A stretch of DNA of 64,000 nt from an uncultured Pseudomonadota bacterium (GTDB lineage: Bacteria > Myxococcota_A > UBA796 > CAJQPC01): contig CAJXRZ010000026.1 of assembly GCA_913060515.1 (NCBI GenBank), positions 1 to 64,000 of the forward strand. The letters are read 5' to 3'. Positions 8,415-17,586 of the stretch are shown piece after piece. The first letter of the stretch is position 1; every line of letters begins with the position of its first letter. A program made the position numbers and the translations under genes. Below the pieces are notes generated by a model, which was given only the letters and a program-made list of their open reading frames with translations, did no database searches and had not been told where the DNA came from.

Positions 8415-9572
8415 TTGAGCACTGCTGTCCCATCCCCCGCCCGCTACGAGCTCAAAGCCAAGGCTGGAGACGCCCGCCGGGGCGTGCTGCACTTGCGGAA
8501 TGGAGCCGTTCAGACGCCCGCGTTCATGCCGGTTGGCACCCAGGCTGTGGTCAAGGGGCTGCATCCGGCGGAGCTGAAAGACCCCGTTGGCGCCGACATA
8601 ATACTGAGCAACGCCTTCCACATCTGGGACACCTTCGGGCACCAGCGGGTCAAGGCGCTTGGGGGCTTGCACCGCTTTATGGGCTGGGATGGCCCCATCC
8701 TGACGGACAGCGGGGGCTTTCAGGTCTTCTCTTTTGGAGAGAAGGCCAAGATCAGCGAGAAAGGCGTCAAGTTCCTCTCCCCGCACGACCGAGAGTGGCG
8801 TTTCATGAGCCCCGAGGTCTGCGTGGAGATTCAGGAGGCTCTGGGCGTCGACATCGCCATGCCCCTGGATGAGTGCCCCAAGCTCTCCGAGGACCGGCGC
8901 TACGTTCAGAAGTCCACCGAGCGCACGACCCGCTGGCTCAAGCGCTGCCAAGAAGCACGGACGCAGGCGGACTCTACGGCGCTCTTCGGCATTGTCCAGG
9001 GTGGGATGTTCGGCGATCTACGGGCCAAACACGCCCGTGAAATCGCGGATCTGGATCTGGATGGCTACGCCTTGGGTGGGCTGTCCGTCGGCGAGGACAA
9101 GCAGGTCATGCAGGCCATGGTCCGGGCCACCACACCCCACATGCCGGCCGGAAAGGTTCGCTACTTGATGGGCGTTGGCTACCCCATCGACATCATCGAC
9201 GCGGTCATCGGGGGCGTTGACATGTTCGACTGTGTGCTTCCATCACGCACCGCGCGCTTCGGCTACCTCTTCACGCAGCACGGCCGATTGGCCATCAAAC
9301 ACTCAAGATTCAAGGACGATCCGCGTCCGATCGACCCTGGCTCAACGTGTTACCCGCTGGCGACTTTCTCGCGGGCCTACCTGCGGCACCTCCATCAAGT
9401 GGGGGATCTGTTGGCTCCGCGTCTCTTTACTCTTCACAACCTCGTTTTCTACCAAAAGCTCATGGCGCGCATCCGCGAAGCCATTGACCTTGGGCCCGAC
9501 GCGCTGCTCGCGCTGAGGGAGAAGGCGCTGATCTGGTCAGGTCCCTACCGGGACCCCCAGGAGACCTCATGA
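8415..9572 (+). CDS. tgt: tRNA-guanine transglycosylase Tgt lacking two zinc cysteines
   Basis: 385 residues. It exchanges guanine 34 of tRNA for preQ1. Catalytic elements are intact: DSGGFQVFS (general base Asp), the bacterial-type preQ1 pocket GGLSVGE, and the nucleophile region GGVDMFDCVLPSRTAR. The zinc site is not. Where the family has C-x-C-x2-C before SRAYL, this protein reads S-T-C-Y-P-L, so the first and third cysteines are Ser and Leu; the middle Cys and the later His (TLHNL) keep their spacing. TTG 8415 is taken as start because no ATG or GTG lies between the upstream noncoding stretch and the conserved N-terminus. Its stop overlaps yajC (ATGA). Confidence 0.95.
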   Translation: MSTAVPSPARYELKAKAGDARRGVLHLRNGAVQTPAFMPVGTQAVVKGLHPAELKDPVGADIILSNAFHIWDTFGHQRVKALGGLHRFMGWDGPILTDSGGFQVFSFGEKAKISEKGVKFLSPHDREWRFMSPEVCVEIQEALGVDIAMPLDECPKLSEDRRYVQKSTERTTRWLKRCQEARTQADSTALFGIVQGGMFGDLRAKHAREIADLDLDGYALGGLSVGEDKQVMQAMVRATTPHMPAGKVRYLMGVGYPIDIIDAVIGGVDMFDCVLPSRTARFGYLFTQHGRLAIKHSRFKDDPRPIDPGSTCYPLATFSRAYLRHLHQVGDLLAPRLFTLHNLVFYQKLMARIREAIDLGPDALLALREKALIWSGPYRDPQETS

Positions 9573-9916
9573 CCCTTGAAGTCCTCAACACCGCGGTCCT
9601 CGCGACCGTGCCTCTGCAGGCAGAGGGAGGCGGCGGCGGTTTGCTCGCCCAAGCGCCTCTGATTCTGCTCTTCTTGGGGGTGTTCTACTTCATCGTGTGG
9701 CGGCCTCAGTCCAAGGCCCGCAAGGAGCACGAGGAGTTGATCACCACCCTGAAGAAGGGCGATGAAGTGGTCACCGAGGGTGGGTTCATCGGCAAGATCG
9801 TGGCGGTCGAAGAGCACCTCGTCGTGCTCGAAGTTTCCGACAAGAGCCGCATGCGCATCAAGAAGGAGTCCATCTCCGGAAAGTATGGCGAGCCTGAAGA
9901 GGAGGAGAGCAAGTGA
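9569..9916 (+). CDS. yajC: preprotein translocase subunit YajC
   Basis: 115 residues. An N-terminal segment with a five-Gly run precedes one transmembrane helix (APLILLFLGVFYFIVW) and the signature RPQSKARKEHEELI. A cytoplasmic domain follows with GDEVVTEGGFIGKI and a charged Glu-rich tail. YajC associates with SecDF at the inner membrane. The ATG overlaps the tgt stop (ATGA), and its own TGA overlaps the GTG of secD, so tgt-yajC-secD-secF form one coupled run. Confidence 0.95.
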   Translation: MTLEVLNTAVLATVPLQAEGGGGGLLAQAPLILLFLGVFYFIVWRPQSKARKEHEELITTLKKGDEVVTEGGFIGKIVAVEEHLVVLEVSDKSRMRIKKESISGKYGEPEEEESK

Positions 9917-11676
9917 GCGGCAGCTGGTGGGTGCGCCTAAGCACCGTTTTCTTCACTCTGGTCTTGTCCGTATGGCTGCTGGCCCCCACATTCTTGGGCG
10001 GACCGGACATGGCTGCGGTCGCCGACGGCCTCCAGTCAACAGACGCGGTTGAGGAAGTCGAACAGACTTGGTGGGAGGGCTTGATGCCCTCGACCCGGTT
10101 GAACCTGGGTCTGGACCTTCAGGGCGGCATTGACCTGACCCTGGACGTGGACATGGACGAGGCGGTCCTCTCTTCGGTCGCCCGTGACGTGCAACCGTTG
10201 ATGGCCACATCCGATGAGGAAGGCATCATCGTCAGCGACATCCGTCGTGAGCGAGGCAAGCCTGTTCTTCTCGTCACCCTGCCTGCGGAGACCGAGCTGA
10301 GCGCATTCCGCAGCGCGGTGATGAGCAAGTACCAGGACTACGCCTACGAAGGCGTGGACGGTGGGGTTCACCGCTTTGCCCTCACAGACACCGCCCGCAC
10401 CGAGATCGAGACGGGCGCCATTGAGCAGGCCGTCGAGATGCTTCGCAACCGAGTCGATGAGACCGGTGTGAAGGAGCCTCAGATCGTTCGCAAGGGCAAC
10501 CGCCGCATCAACGTGCAGCTGCCCGGCGTGAGCGATGCAAAGCAGGCCGTGGACGTGCTCGGCACGACCGCACTGCTCGAGTTCTTCATGGTCGATGAGG
10601 AGTTCCAGCCTGCAGCTTTGGACTCCGCCATCGAGGCGGCTCGCACCGCCATGCCCGAGAAGGACTTCCTCGACGACCAGGCGCTGAACTACTGGCTGCA
10701 AGACAACCAGAAGATCGGCCCGAAGAACGTCGTGATGTGGCAGTACGCCGACGAGATCTCTCAGCTCGGCGGAGCGGGACTGGACCGCGGCGACCGATTC
10801 GCCGCCCCCTACATCCTGCACTCCGAGGTCATGCTCACTGGCGACGACGTCAATGACGCCCAGACCTCCTTCGACCAGCGCAACCAGCCGGTCGTCTCCC
10901 TGGAGTTCAAGCCTCAGGGTTCCAAGATCTTCGCTCGGGTCACCACCGAGTTCGTGGACAAGCGCTTCGCCATCGTTCTGGACAAGGAGCTTCAGTCTGC
11001 TCCGGTCATCAACGAGCCCATCACCGGTGGCCGTGCCCAGATCAGCATGGGAACCGGTGGCTTCGAGCAGAAGCAAGCGGACGCCCAGAAGCTGAGCCTG
11101 GTGCTGCGCACCGGTGCACTGCCTGCGCCCATCAGCGTCGGTGAGGTCCGCGTGGTCGGTGCTTCACTCGGTCAGGACGCCATCACCGCAGGCTCGGAAG
11201 CCGTCATCATCGGCGGCATCCTGGTCATGCTCTTCATGCTCTTCTACTACCGCAAGCCCGGTGTGGTCGCGACGGTTGGTCTGAGCCTGAATGTCTTCTT
11301 CGTGCTGGCGCTGCTGGCGATGTTCGATGCCACGCTCACCCTTCCGGGAATCGCAGGCATCGCCCTGACGGTCGGTATGGCAGTGGATGCGAACATCATC
11401 ATCTACGAGCGCATTCGAGAGGAGCTGGAGCTCGGTCGGAATCCCCGCAAGGCGGTGGAAGCAGGCTACGCCCACGCACTCTCAGCTGTTCTCGACGCCA
11501 ACATCACCACCGGCATCGCTGGCGTGGTGCTCTACAGCTACGGCACCGGGCCAATCAAGGGCTTCGCAGTCACACTGCTCATCGGCATCTTGACTACTCT
11601 CTTCACGGCGATCTTCGTCTCCCGCACGCTGATGGACTTCCTGGTACGGAAGTCCACCGCGCGGCTGGCATTCTGA
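9913..11676 (+). CDS. secD: protein translocase subunit SecD
   Basis: 587 residues. One N-terminal transmembrane segment (FFTLVLSVWLLAP) leads to a large periplasmic domain holding LNLGLDLQGGIDL, VEMLRNRVDETGVKEPQI and the ALPAPI region. Then come five transmembrane helices with the conserved VGMAVDANIIIYERIREEL and ALSAVLDANITT motifs. With SecF it uses the proton gradient to finish protein export. The GTG start overlaps the yajC stop (GTGA). secF begins 7 nt after the stop. Confidence 0.96.
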   Translation: MSGSWWVRLSTVFFTLVLSVWLLAPTFLGGPDMAAVADGLQSTDAVEEVEQTWWEGLMPSTRLNLGLDLQGGIDLTLDVDMDEAVLSSVARDVQPLMATSDEEGIIVSDIRRERGKPVLLVTLPAETELSAFRSAVMSKYQDYAYEGVDGGVHRFALTDTARTEIETGAIEQAVEMLRNRVDETGVKEPQIVRKGNRRINVQLPGVSDAKQAVDVLGTTALLEFFMVDEEFQPAALDSAIEAARTAMPEKDFLDDQALNYWLQDNQKIGPKNVVMWQYADEISQLGGAGLDRGDRFAAPYILHSEVMLTGDDVNDAQTSFDQRNQPVVSLEFKPQGSKIFARVTTEFVDKRFAIVLDKELQSAPVINEPITGGRAQISMGTGGFEQKQADAQKLSLVLRTGALPAPISVGEVRVVGASLGQDAITAGSEAVIIGGILVMLFMLFYYRKPGVVATVGLSLNVFFVLALLAMFDATLTLPGIAGIALTVGMAVDANIIIYERIREELELGRNPRKAVEAGYAHALSAVLDANITTGIAGVVLYSYGTGPIKGFAVTLLIGILTTLFTAIFVSRTLMDFLVRKSTARLAF

Positions 11677-11683
11677 GGCGGAC

Positions 11684-12922
11684 ATGAACTTTCTAAAGCC
11701 CAAGAACAGCATTGACTTCATCGGTAAGCGCAAGATCTTCGGATCCATCAGCGCTTTCCTGGTCCTGGTCTCCATCGTCGTTACTGCCGTGATTCAGCCC
11801 AACTGGGGCATCGACTTCACGGGTGGAACCGAGATCACCATCAAGTTCGATGAGGACATCGACATCGGCGAGGTCCGCGGCGCCCTGACGACCCTTGGCC
11901 TGGGGGACGATGCCGTCCAACAGATCAACGACGAGGCGGACAACGAGTACAGCATCCGCGTACGCGACACCACCATCGGTGCCGAAGAAGTTGAGGCCGA
12001 GGTCTTGTCTGCCCTGGCGACTCAGTATGGCGCCGACTTTGTGGTCAACCCCCGCTTGGACGCCCAAGTCACCACCCGCCTCATCATCGAGCACAAGCCC
12101 GGCGTTGAAGTGGACATGGAGACCCTCGGTCAAGCCCTGGTGGGCATCGAAGGCGCCAAGGTCAAGTCCTACGCTGAAGAGAACACCTTTCAGGTGGAAC
12201 TCACCGGCCTGAGCGCCAAGATTCAGACCAGCATCGAGGAGGCCTTCGTCGGCCGCCAATTCAAGGTTCGCTCCTTGGATTCGGTCGGTCCAAAGGTCGG
12301 TGGAGACCTGCGAAACCAAGGCCTGCTGGCAATGGGCGCGACGCTTGGCCTCATCCTGCTCTACATCGCGTTCCGCTTTGATGTGGTCTTTGCGCCTGGC
12401 GCAATCTTGGCCCTGGTCCACGATGTCGCCTTGACCCTGGGCCTGTTCACAGTGCTGCAGCTCGAGGTCAACCTCTCGATGATCGGCGCTCTGCTGACCA
12501 TCATCGGGTACTCGCTCAACGACACAATCGTTGTGTACGACCGTATCCGCGAGAACATGCGTCGCTATCGACGCACCGAGACTCCCAAGCTCATCAATGA
12601 CTCCTTGAATGAGACCCTGGGCCGTACCTTGGCGACCTCGATTACCACGCTGCTGGGCATCGGCGCCTTGCTGCTGCTTGGTGGACCGGTCATCCGGAAC
12701 TTCGCCTTGGCGATGTGCATCGGTATCGTTGTCGGCACCTACTCCTCCATCGTTGTGGCGACCCCGTCCATCCTGATCATGGAGAAGGTCAAGCCAGTTC
12801 TCGTCAAGTGGCTGACACCTGCGACCCCAGGTGTTGTCTTTGACGGACAGGAAAGCGCGACGGTTGATGACCTGAAAGACGTGTCCGATGAAGACGAGAT
12901 GGCCGAAGACGGCCAGGCCTGA
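11684..12922 (+). CDS. secF: protein translocase subunit SecF
   Basis: 412 residues. An N-terminal helix (ISAFLVLVSIVVTAVI) is followed by GIDFTGGTEITIKF, a periplasmic domain, then VGGDLRNQGLLAMGATLGLI and the membrane core with SLNDTIVVYDRIREN and LNETLGRTLATSITT. It partners SecD in the inner membrane. The C-terminus has an extra acidic tail of ~45 residues (EDEMAEDGQA at the end). An HU-family gene begins 9 nt downstream, probably on the same transcript. Confidence 0.96.
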   Translation: MNFLKPKNSIDFIGKRKIFGSISAFLVLVSIVVTAVIQPNWGIDFTGGTEITIKFDEDIDIGEVRGALTTLGLGDDAVQQINDEADNEYSIRVRDTTIGAEEVEAEVLSALATQYGADFVVNPRLDAQVTTRLIIEHKPGVEVDMETLGQALVGIEGAKVKSYAEENTFQVELTGLSAKIQTSIEEAFVGRQFKVRSLDSVGPKVGGDLRNQGLLAMGATLGLILLYIAFRFDVVFAPGAILALVHDVALTLGLFTVLQLEVNLSMIGALLTIIGYSLNDTIVVYDRIRENMRRYRRTETPKLINDSLNETLGRTLATSITTLLGIGALLLLGGPVIRNFALAMCIGIVVGTYSSIVVATPSILIMEKVKPVLVKWLTPATPGVVFDGQESATVDDLKDVSDEDEMAEDGQA

Positions 12923-12931
12923 GGAGCAGAC

Positions 12932-13219
12932 ATGACCAAGTCCGAGCTGATTGACGAAGTCGCCTTGAGCCGCAACCTCCCTCGGCGTACCGCCGAGGAG
13001 GTCGTCAACTTGATCTTTGATGGAATGCGCGAGGCTCTGGTCAACGGAGAGCGCATCGAGATTCGAGGCTTTGGCAGCTTCAAGACCCGTCACTACGACG
13101 GCTACACTGGACGAAACCCCAAGACCAGTCAGACCATCGAGGTCGCACCAAAGGTCCTGCCCGTCTTCAAGGTCGGAAAGGAGCTTCGGGTTCGGGTCAA
13201 CGGGGGAGAGGAGCCTTGA
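12932..13219 (+). CDS. HU/IHF-family DNA-bending protein
   Basis: 95 residues, standard for the family. It opens TKSELIDEVA, shows RTAEEVVNLIFDGM, then the diagnostic IEIRGFGSFKTR and the DNA-contacting arm ending GRNPKTSQTIEVAPK, with KVLPVFKVGKEL. The arm and the spacing before it look closer to IHF-beta than to HU, but family assignment by eye is not decisive. It binds and bends DNA in the nucleoid. Location directly after secF suggests co-expression with the translocase. Its stop overlaps the ATG of the following secreted protein gene (TGATG). Confidence 0.95.
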   Translation: MTKSELIDEVALSRNLPRRTAEEVVNLIFDGMREALVNGERIEIRGFGSFKTRHYDGYTGRNPKTSQTIEVAPKVLPVFKVGKELRVRVNGGEEP

Positions 13220-13944
13220 TGAGCTGGATCTTGGGTGCGCTGTTGCTTGGCGGCTCCGTTTATATCAACGGGGTCAAGGCCAACAGCCTCCGCAACTTCG
13301 AGATCGAAGACGTCGACATCAAGATCGACGCCGAAGGCAATGTCTACATCACGGCGCCGAACCTCATCGTAGAAGTCGCCGGTGCTGAGGGTCCTCCGAG
13401 TGCACCGGTCGAGGCACCCGTGGCGCCCCCGGCTCCTGAAGTGGTCGCGCCCCTTGCCCCAGCGCCAGCACTGCCTGTGCTAGAGGCGGAGCCTTCAGCT
13501 GACTTGGCCCCGACGGAAGCTGATGTCGCCGACGTGGGTGCGCTTGCTACGCCAGCGGCGCCCGATACCACCGCCTCTGTCCTGGTCGCGCCTCCTGAGA
13601 ATGCCGTCCCACCAGAGCGCTGGTGGCTGGTGGTCGAGGACAACGGCTCCAAGGGCCATGTTCTCGAGATCGCCATCAATGGGACCTCAGTGACCAACTA
13701 CCAGAGCGGCAGCGCCCCGGTGATGATCGATCTGGCAGCCTTCCTCCATCCTGGTGAGAACCAGGTGGATGTCACGGCCCTGGCCAGCGATGCCTTAGGC
13801 GGAGGTGTCCTGCACATCTACGTGGCCCCTGGTGCGAACCAAGCCGGGGAGCTCGTCCTGGAGGAGCCGGTGCTTGTGTTCTCGCGTCGCGCCAGCGACG
13901 ATCCAGCTGGTGCGATGTTCCACCGTACTCTGTCCATTCCCTGA
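13219..13944 (+). CDS. exported protein with Pro/Ala/Val linker, family unknown
   Basis: 241 residues. A short hydrophobic start (SWILGALLLGGSVYI) is a weak signal or anchor. A first small domain has SLRNFEIEDVDIKIDAEGNVYITAP. A linker very rich in Pro, Ala and Val runs through residues ~58-135, and a C-terminal beta-rich domain (RWWLVVEDNGSKGHVLEIAING, PGENQVDVTA, GVLHIYVAPG) looks like an Ig- or lectin-type sandwich. I do not recognise the family. The ATG overlaps the stop of the HU gene. The layout (anchor, stiff linker, binding domain) suggests an envelope protein crossing the periplasm, which is inference. Confidence 0.75.
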   Translation: MSWILGALLLGGSVYINGVKANSLRNFEIEDVDIKIDAEGNVYITAPNLIVEVAGAEGPPSAPVEAPVAPPAPEVVAPLAPAPALPVLEAEPSADLAPTEADVADVGALATPAAPDTTASVLVAPPENAVPPERWWLVVEDNGSKGHVLEIAINGTSVTNYQSGSAPVMIDLAAFLHPGENQVDVTALASDALGGGVLHIYVAPGANQAGELVLEEPVLVFSRRASDDPAGAMFHRTLSIP

Positions 13945-14013
13945 GTCCGCCCGGCCACCTCGGCCTTCCCACCTGGCGGACCCGACCCTCTCCTTCCAGC
14001 CGCGGACCCTCCC

Positions 14014-15357
14014 TTGCTTGAATCCCTCGCCAGCGATGGCCAGACGCGCACCTTCGTGCTCGATACGAACGTGCTGCTCTATGACCCCAACTGCTTGTTC
14101 GTCTTTCACGAGCACCACGTGGTCATCCCCATCACGGTCATCGAGGAGGTGGACACCTTCAAGAAGGACCTCTCCGAGACGGGGCGAAACGCCCGCTATG
14201 TCTCCCGCAAGCTGGATCAGCTTCGGGCACAGGGCTCGCTCAGTGACGGTGTGGTTCTGGATGGTGGCGGAACCCTGCGCATCGCTTTGGCTGGCGATGG
14301 CCAAGCCCGCTTGCCCCATGGCTTTGGAAAGCTGAGCAACGACAACCTGATCCTTCAGACGGTGCTGCATCTGCACAACTCTGATGAAGGGAAGGTGGTG
14401 CTGGTCACCCGCGACACCAACATGCGCATCAAGGCCGATGCTCTGGGTGTTTCGGCAGAGGACTACGAGAACGCCCACATCAGCTTGGATGAGGCTTACC
14501 AGGGCGTCATCGAGCGCACCGTAGAGACGGCCGTGATCGACCAGATCTACAACAAGGGTGCGGTGACTTGGGACGAGACCGACCGACTGCACGCCAACCA
14601 GTTCGTGATGCTCATCTCGGAGGAGAACACCCGCCAGACAGCCATGTGCCGCTATGACGCGGGCAAGAAGGAGCTGCGCTTGGTGGGGCGCCACAAAGAG
14701 GGCGTCTGGGGCATCTTTGCCCGCAACAAGGAGCAGCTCTTTGCCCTGGACCTGCTCTTGGATGACAGCATCAGCTTGGTCACCATCGACGGCATGGCCG
14801 GCACCGGAAAGACCCTGCTCGCCATTGCTTGCGGCCTGAAGAAGGTGGCGGACGACCGTGCCTTTCGGCGCTTGGTCGTCAGTCGGCCCATCTTCCCCTT
14901 GGGACGAGACCTGGGCTACCTGCCCGGCGACCTGAGTGAGAAGCTGAACCCTTGGATGAAGCCCATCTTTGACAACCTAGAGTTGCTGATGGGTGAGGAC
15001 GAGGAGAAGCGAGGCGGACCTCCGCGCTACCAGCCGCTGCTCGATCAAGGGCTCATCGAAATTGAGCCTCTGACCTACATTCGCGGGCGTTCCATGCCCC
15101 GCCAATACTTCATCGTCGACGAGGCGCAGAACCTGACCCCCCACGAGGTCAAGACGGTCCTGACCCGCGCTGGTGAGGGAACCAAGGTCATCCTGACGGG
15201 TGACCCCAATCAGATCGACAACCCCTATGTCGACGCGACCTCCAACGGTCTGACCTACGTCGTCGAGCGCTTCAAGAACTCTCCTCTGGCTGGCCACGTC
15301 ACGCTGCGGAAGGGTGAGCGCTCCGAGCTGGCTGAGCAAGCTGCGAAGCTTCTCTGA
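14014..15357 (+). CDS. PIN domain-PhoH ATPase
   Basis: 447 residues with two modules. Residues ~10-170 are a PIN nuclease domain: TFVLDTNVLLYDP, IEEVDTFK, NDNLIL and VTRDTN, which provide the acidic metal ligands. Residues ~230-447 are a PhoH ATPase: GMAGTGKTLLA (Walker A), VVSRPIFPLG, QYFIVDEAQNLTPHE (Walker B) and ILTGDPNQID. Such YlaK/PhoH2 proteins are thought to act on RNA as helicase plus ribonuclease. TTG 14014 is the only start that keeps the conserved N-terminus. The stop overlaps the next gene (TGATG), coupling it to an rRNA methyltransferase and supporting an RNA role. Confidence 0.93.
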   Translation: MLESLASDGQTRTFVLDTNVLLYDPNCLFVFHEHHVVIPITVIEEVDTFKKDLSETGRNARYVSRKLDQLRAQGSLSDGVVLDGGGTLRIALAGDGQARLPHGFGKLSNDNLILQTVLHLHNSDEGKVVLVTRDTNMRIKADALGVSAEDYENAHISLDEAYQGVIERTVETAVIDQIYNKGAVTWDETDRLHANQFVMLISEENTRQTAMCRYDAGKKELRLVGRHKEGVWGIFARNKEQLFALDLLLDDSISLVTIDGMAGTGKTLLAIACGLKKVADDRAFRRLVVSRPIFPLGRDLGYLPGDLSEKLNPWMKPIFDNLELLMGEDEEKRGGPPRYQPLLDQGLIEIEPLTYIRGRSMPRQYFIVDEAQNLTPHEVKTVLTRAGEGTKVILTGDPNQIDNPYVDATSNGLTYVVERFKNSPLAGHVTLRKGERSELAEQAAKLL

Positions 15358-16373
15358 TGTCCAAAGGCCGTCGCCCCTCAGGCAAAGCAGGTCCAAAGCG
15401 ACCTAGCAAGCGTCCGTCGAGTAGGACTGGATCCAAGCCAGCTGGCAAGGGGCCAAGCAAGGCCTTTGCGAAGGGCGGCGCCAAGGCGCACCCCTCGTCT
15501 AGGCCGCCGTCCAAGGCGTACACGCCTCGGCCGCCGGCCAAGGAAAGCCAGGTTCCAATCCCCAAGCGGGACAAGCGTCCGCCTAGGGGGGAGTACCGGC
15601 CTGCAAAACGTCCCAGCTTGGACAACGGCCTCGAGCAGCTCGAAGGCCGCAATCCGGTCATCGAGGCCTTGCTGCGCAAGCGGCGCAAGGTGCGCAAGGT
15701 GATGCTGGATGAGCGCGCTCGGGAAGATGACAAGATCCGCCGCCTGGTCTCCCTCTGCCAACAGGAAGGGGTGCGCATTGAGCGCGTAAACAGGGACTCC
15801 CTGGACCGAATGGCCGCGGGTGAGGTCCACAACGGCGTGATTGCCCATGCGGACCAGCTCCCCGAGCTGACCGTGCAGCAGCTCTTGGATCAAGTCTACG
15901 AGCGCGGCGAAGTTCCCTTCTTGGTGCTCGCGGACGAGATCTCCTACGAGCACAACCTGGGCGCCATTCTGCGCTCTGCTTTGGGGGCGGGCGTTCATGG
16001 CGTTGTCGTGCCTACCAAACGCGGCAAGGGGCTCTCTCCAGTGGTCCATCGGGTCAGCATGGGCGGGGCTGAGGCTGTGCCGCTGGTACGGGAAGGGCTC
16101 TCCAGTGCATTGAAGATCTGCCACAAGGCCGGTCTGCGCATCGTTGGCGCGGACATGGGCGGCGTGGCGCATTGGGACCTGAACTGGACCATTCCTACGG
16201 CGCTGGTCTTGGGCGGCGAGTCAAAGGGCCTGAGCCCAACGCTGCGGAAGCGCTGCGACGAGATCGTGGGGGTGCCTCTGCAGGGGGAGCTGGAATCCCT
16301 GAACGTCTCCGTGACGGCAGGAATCATGCTCTTTGAGCGCGCGCGACAGCTCTCTTTGGAGAGCGGAAGCTAA
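15357..16373 (+). CDS. TrmH/RlmB-type RNA 2'-O-methyltransferase with basic tail
   Basis: 338 residues. The first ~85 residues are a Lys/Arg/Pro/Ser-rich tail with almost no acidic residues. Then comes a substrate-binding domain (EGRNPVIEALL) and a SPOUT knotted methyltransferase: NLGAILRSALGAGVHGVVVP, TALVLGGESKGLS and ESLNVSVTAGIMLFE, the three SPOUT motifs in order. It most resembles RlmB (23S rRNA Gm2251), but the tail is extra and could add RNA affinity. ATG 15357 overlaps the PhoH stop. The TAA stop overlaps the stop of the convergent CpaE-like gene by three bases. Confidence 0.92.
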   Translation: MSKGRRPSGKAGPKRPSKRPSSRTGSKPAGKGPSKAFAKGGAKAHPSSRPPSKAYTPRPPAKESQVPIPKRDKRPPRGEYRPAKRPSLDNGLEQLEGRNPVIEALLRKRRKVRKVMLDERAREDDKIRRLVSLCQQEGVRIERVNRDSLDRMAAGEVHNGVIAHADQLPELTVQQLLDQVYERGEVPFLVLADEISYEHNLGAILRSALGAGVHGVVVPTKRGKGLSPVVHRVSMGGAEAVPLVREGLSSALKICHKAGLRIVGADMGGVAHWDLNWTIPTALVLGGESKGLSPTLRKRCDEIVGVPLQGELESLNVSVTAGIMLFERARQLSLESGS

Positions 16374-17527
16374 AAGAGTCCGAAGAGCTTCTTTCGGGTC
16401 TTTGTCTCCACCGTCGTCTCGTCGTCGAAGAGCCGGATCAGCTTGGAGATGTCTGTCGTGATCTCCGCATCAGGCGCCAACTCCAAGAGCAGCTGGCCCG
16501 TCTCGATGCAGCGGCTCATGCTCGCGTAGTCATTGCAGACCGTCGCGCTCACGCCATGGCCGGCGTACTGCTCGATGCGGGCCTTGGTCGCGCCCTTGCT
16601 CTGGAAGCGGTTCACCACCACCCGAATGCGGGTGCGGTCGCCGTGGAGCTGTGTGAGCAAGTTCACTCGACGACCGGTGCTGACGATGGCTGGCAGCTCT
16701 TGGGTCGTGATGATGATGCCCATGTCCGATGTGTTGATGCCTCCCAGAGAGGCCTCGGAGATTCCTGCGCCGGCGTCCAGGATGATGTGCGTGAAGAAGC
16801 GCTTGGAGGCGGCGACGGCGGCGACGATCTGGTGGGCTTCGATCGCGGCGATTTCATTGACCTCGGGCGGCTGAGAGAGCACAAAGAAGCCGGTGCGGTG
16901 CCGTGGAATGCGCTCGTCGATCCAGTCATCCGTGAGACGTCCGATGTCTCGAACGTACTCTCCCAAGGTGTAGGGAGTGGCCATGTCCAAGTAGACGCCG
17001 ACCTCGCCGATGAAGAGCGCGAAGTCCATCAGCAGGACGCGGTTTCTGGAGTCTTTGGCCAAGGCTGAGGCCACATTGAGGGCGATGGAGGTGGTACCCA
17101 TGCCCCCCTTGGCGCCCATGAAGGACACCACGGTTCCAGTGGCGACGGTCTCGTGGACCTCCCGACGGAGCTGCTCGAATGTGGAGAGCAAGTCTCGGTC
17201 GTCCATGCCCAGGACCACGACGGCGCGAGCACCCAGGCGCACAGCCTCGCGGGTGGCCTCGAGGGACTCGTGGGTGGAGACGAGGATTAGCGCAGCGTTC
17301 GGCGCGTCGTGGCGTGCGCGTCGGGCGAACTGAAGCACGAGGCGAATGTCATCCGGAGAGAAGAAAAGCAGGACCGCTTGAGGCTGCAGGGGCACCAGCT
17401 GGGCCAAGCCTTCGCGTACTTCTCTGTTCTGGTAGATGACGTTGGCGTTGTCACCCAGAACTGCGTTCACAGCGCCCAGTTGCTCAGCTCCGAAGCCGAG
17501 CATGACGGTGGGGACGGGCTGGTTCAT
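16370..17527 (-). CDS. CpaE-like MinD/ParA ATPase
   Basis: 385 residues. Residues ~1-125 form a receiver-like domain without a clear phosphorylatable Asp pattern. Residues ~130-385 are a MinD/ParA ATPase with deviant Walker A GAKGGMGTTS, LLMDFALFIGEVGVYL (switch), and ILDAGAGISEASLGG. This order is typical of CpaE/TadZ, which places type IVb (Tad) pili at the pole, but no tad/cpa gene lies in the window. ATG 17527 is preceded by GAGG, and a candidate -10 TAGAAT lies about 24 nt upstream. It could instead localise another envelope machine. Confidence 0.85.
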   Translation of the reverse strand: MNQPVPTVMLGFGAEQLGAVNAVLGDNANVIYQNREVREGLAQLVPLQPQAVLLFFSPDDIRLVLQFARRARHDAPNAALILVSTHESLEATREAVRLGARAVVVLGMDDRDLLSTFEQLRREVHETVATGTVVSFMGAKGGMGTTSIALNVASALAKDSRNRVLLMDFALFIGEVGVYLDMATPYTLGEYVRDIGRLTDDWIDERIPRHRTGFFVLSQPPEVNEIAAIEAHQIVAAVAASKRFFTHIILDAGAGISEASLGGINTSDMGIIITTQELPAIVSTGRRVNLLTQLHGDRTRIRVVVNRFQSKGATKARIEQYAGHGVSATVCNDYASMSRCIETGQLLLELAPDAEITTDISKLIRLFDDETTVETKTRKKLFGLF

Positions 17528-17586
17528 GAGGGCCTCGACTAGGGGTGAGGGATTCTACACCCCCGCCGAGTCCCTTGCCCGCCGCA

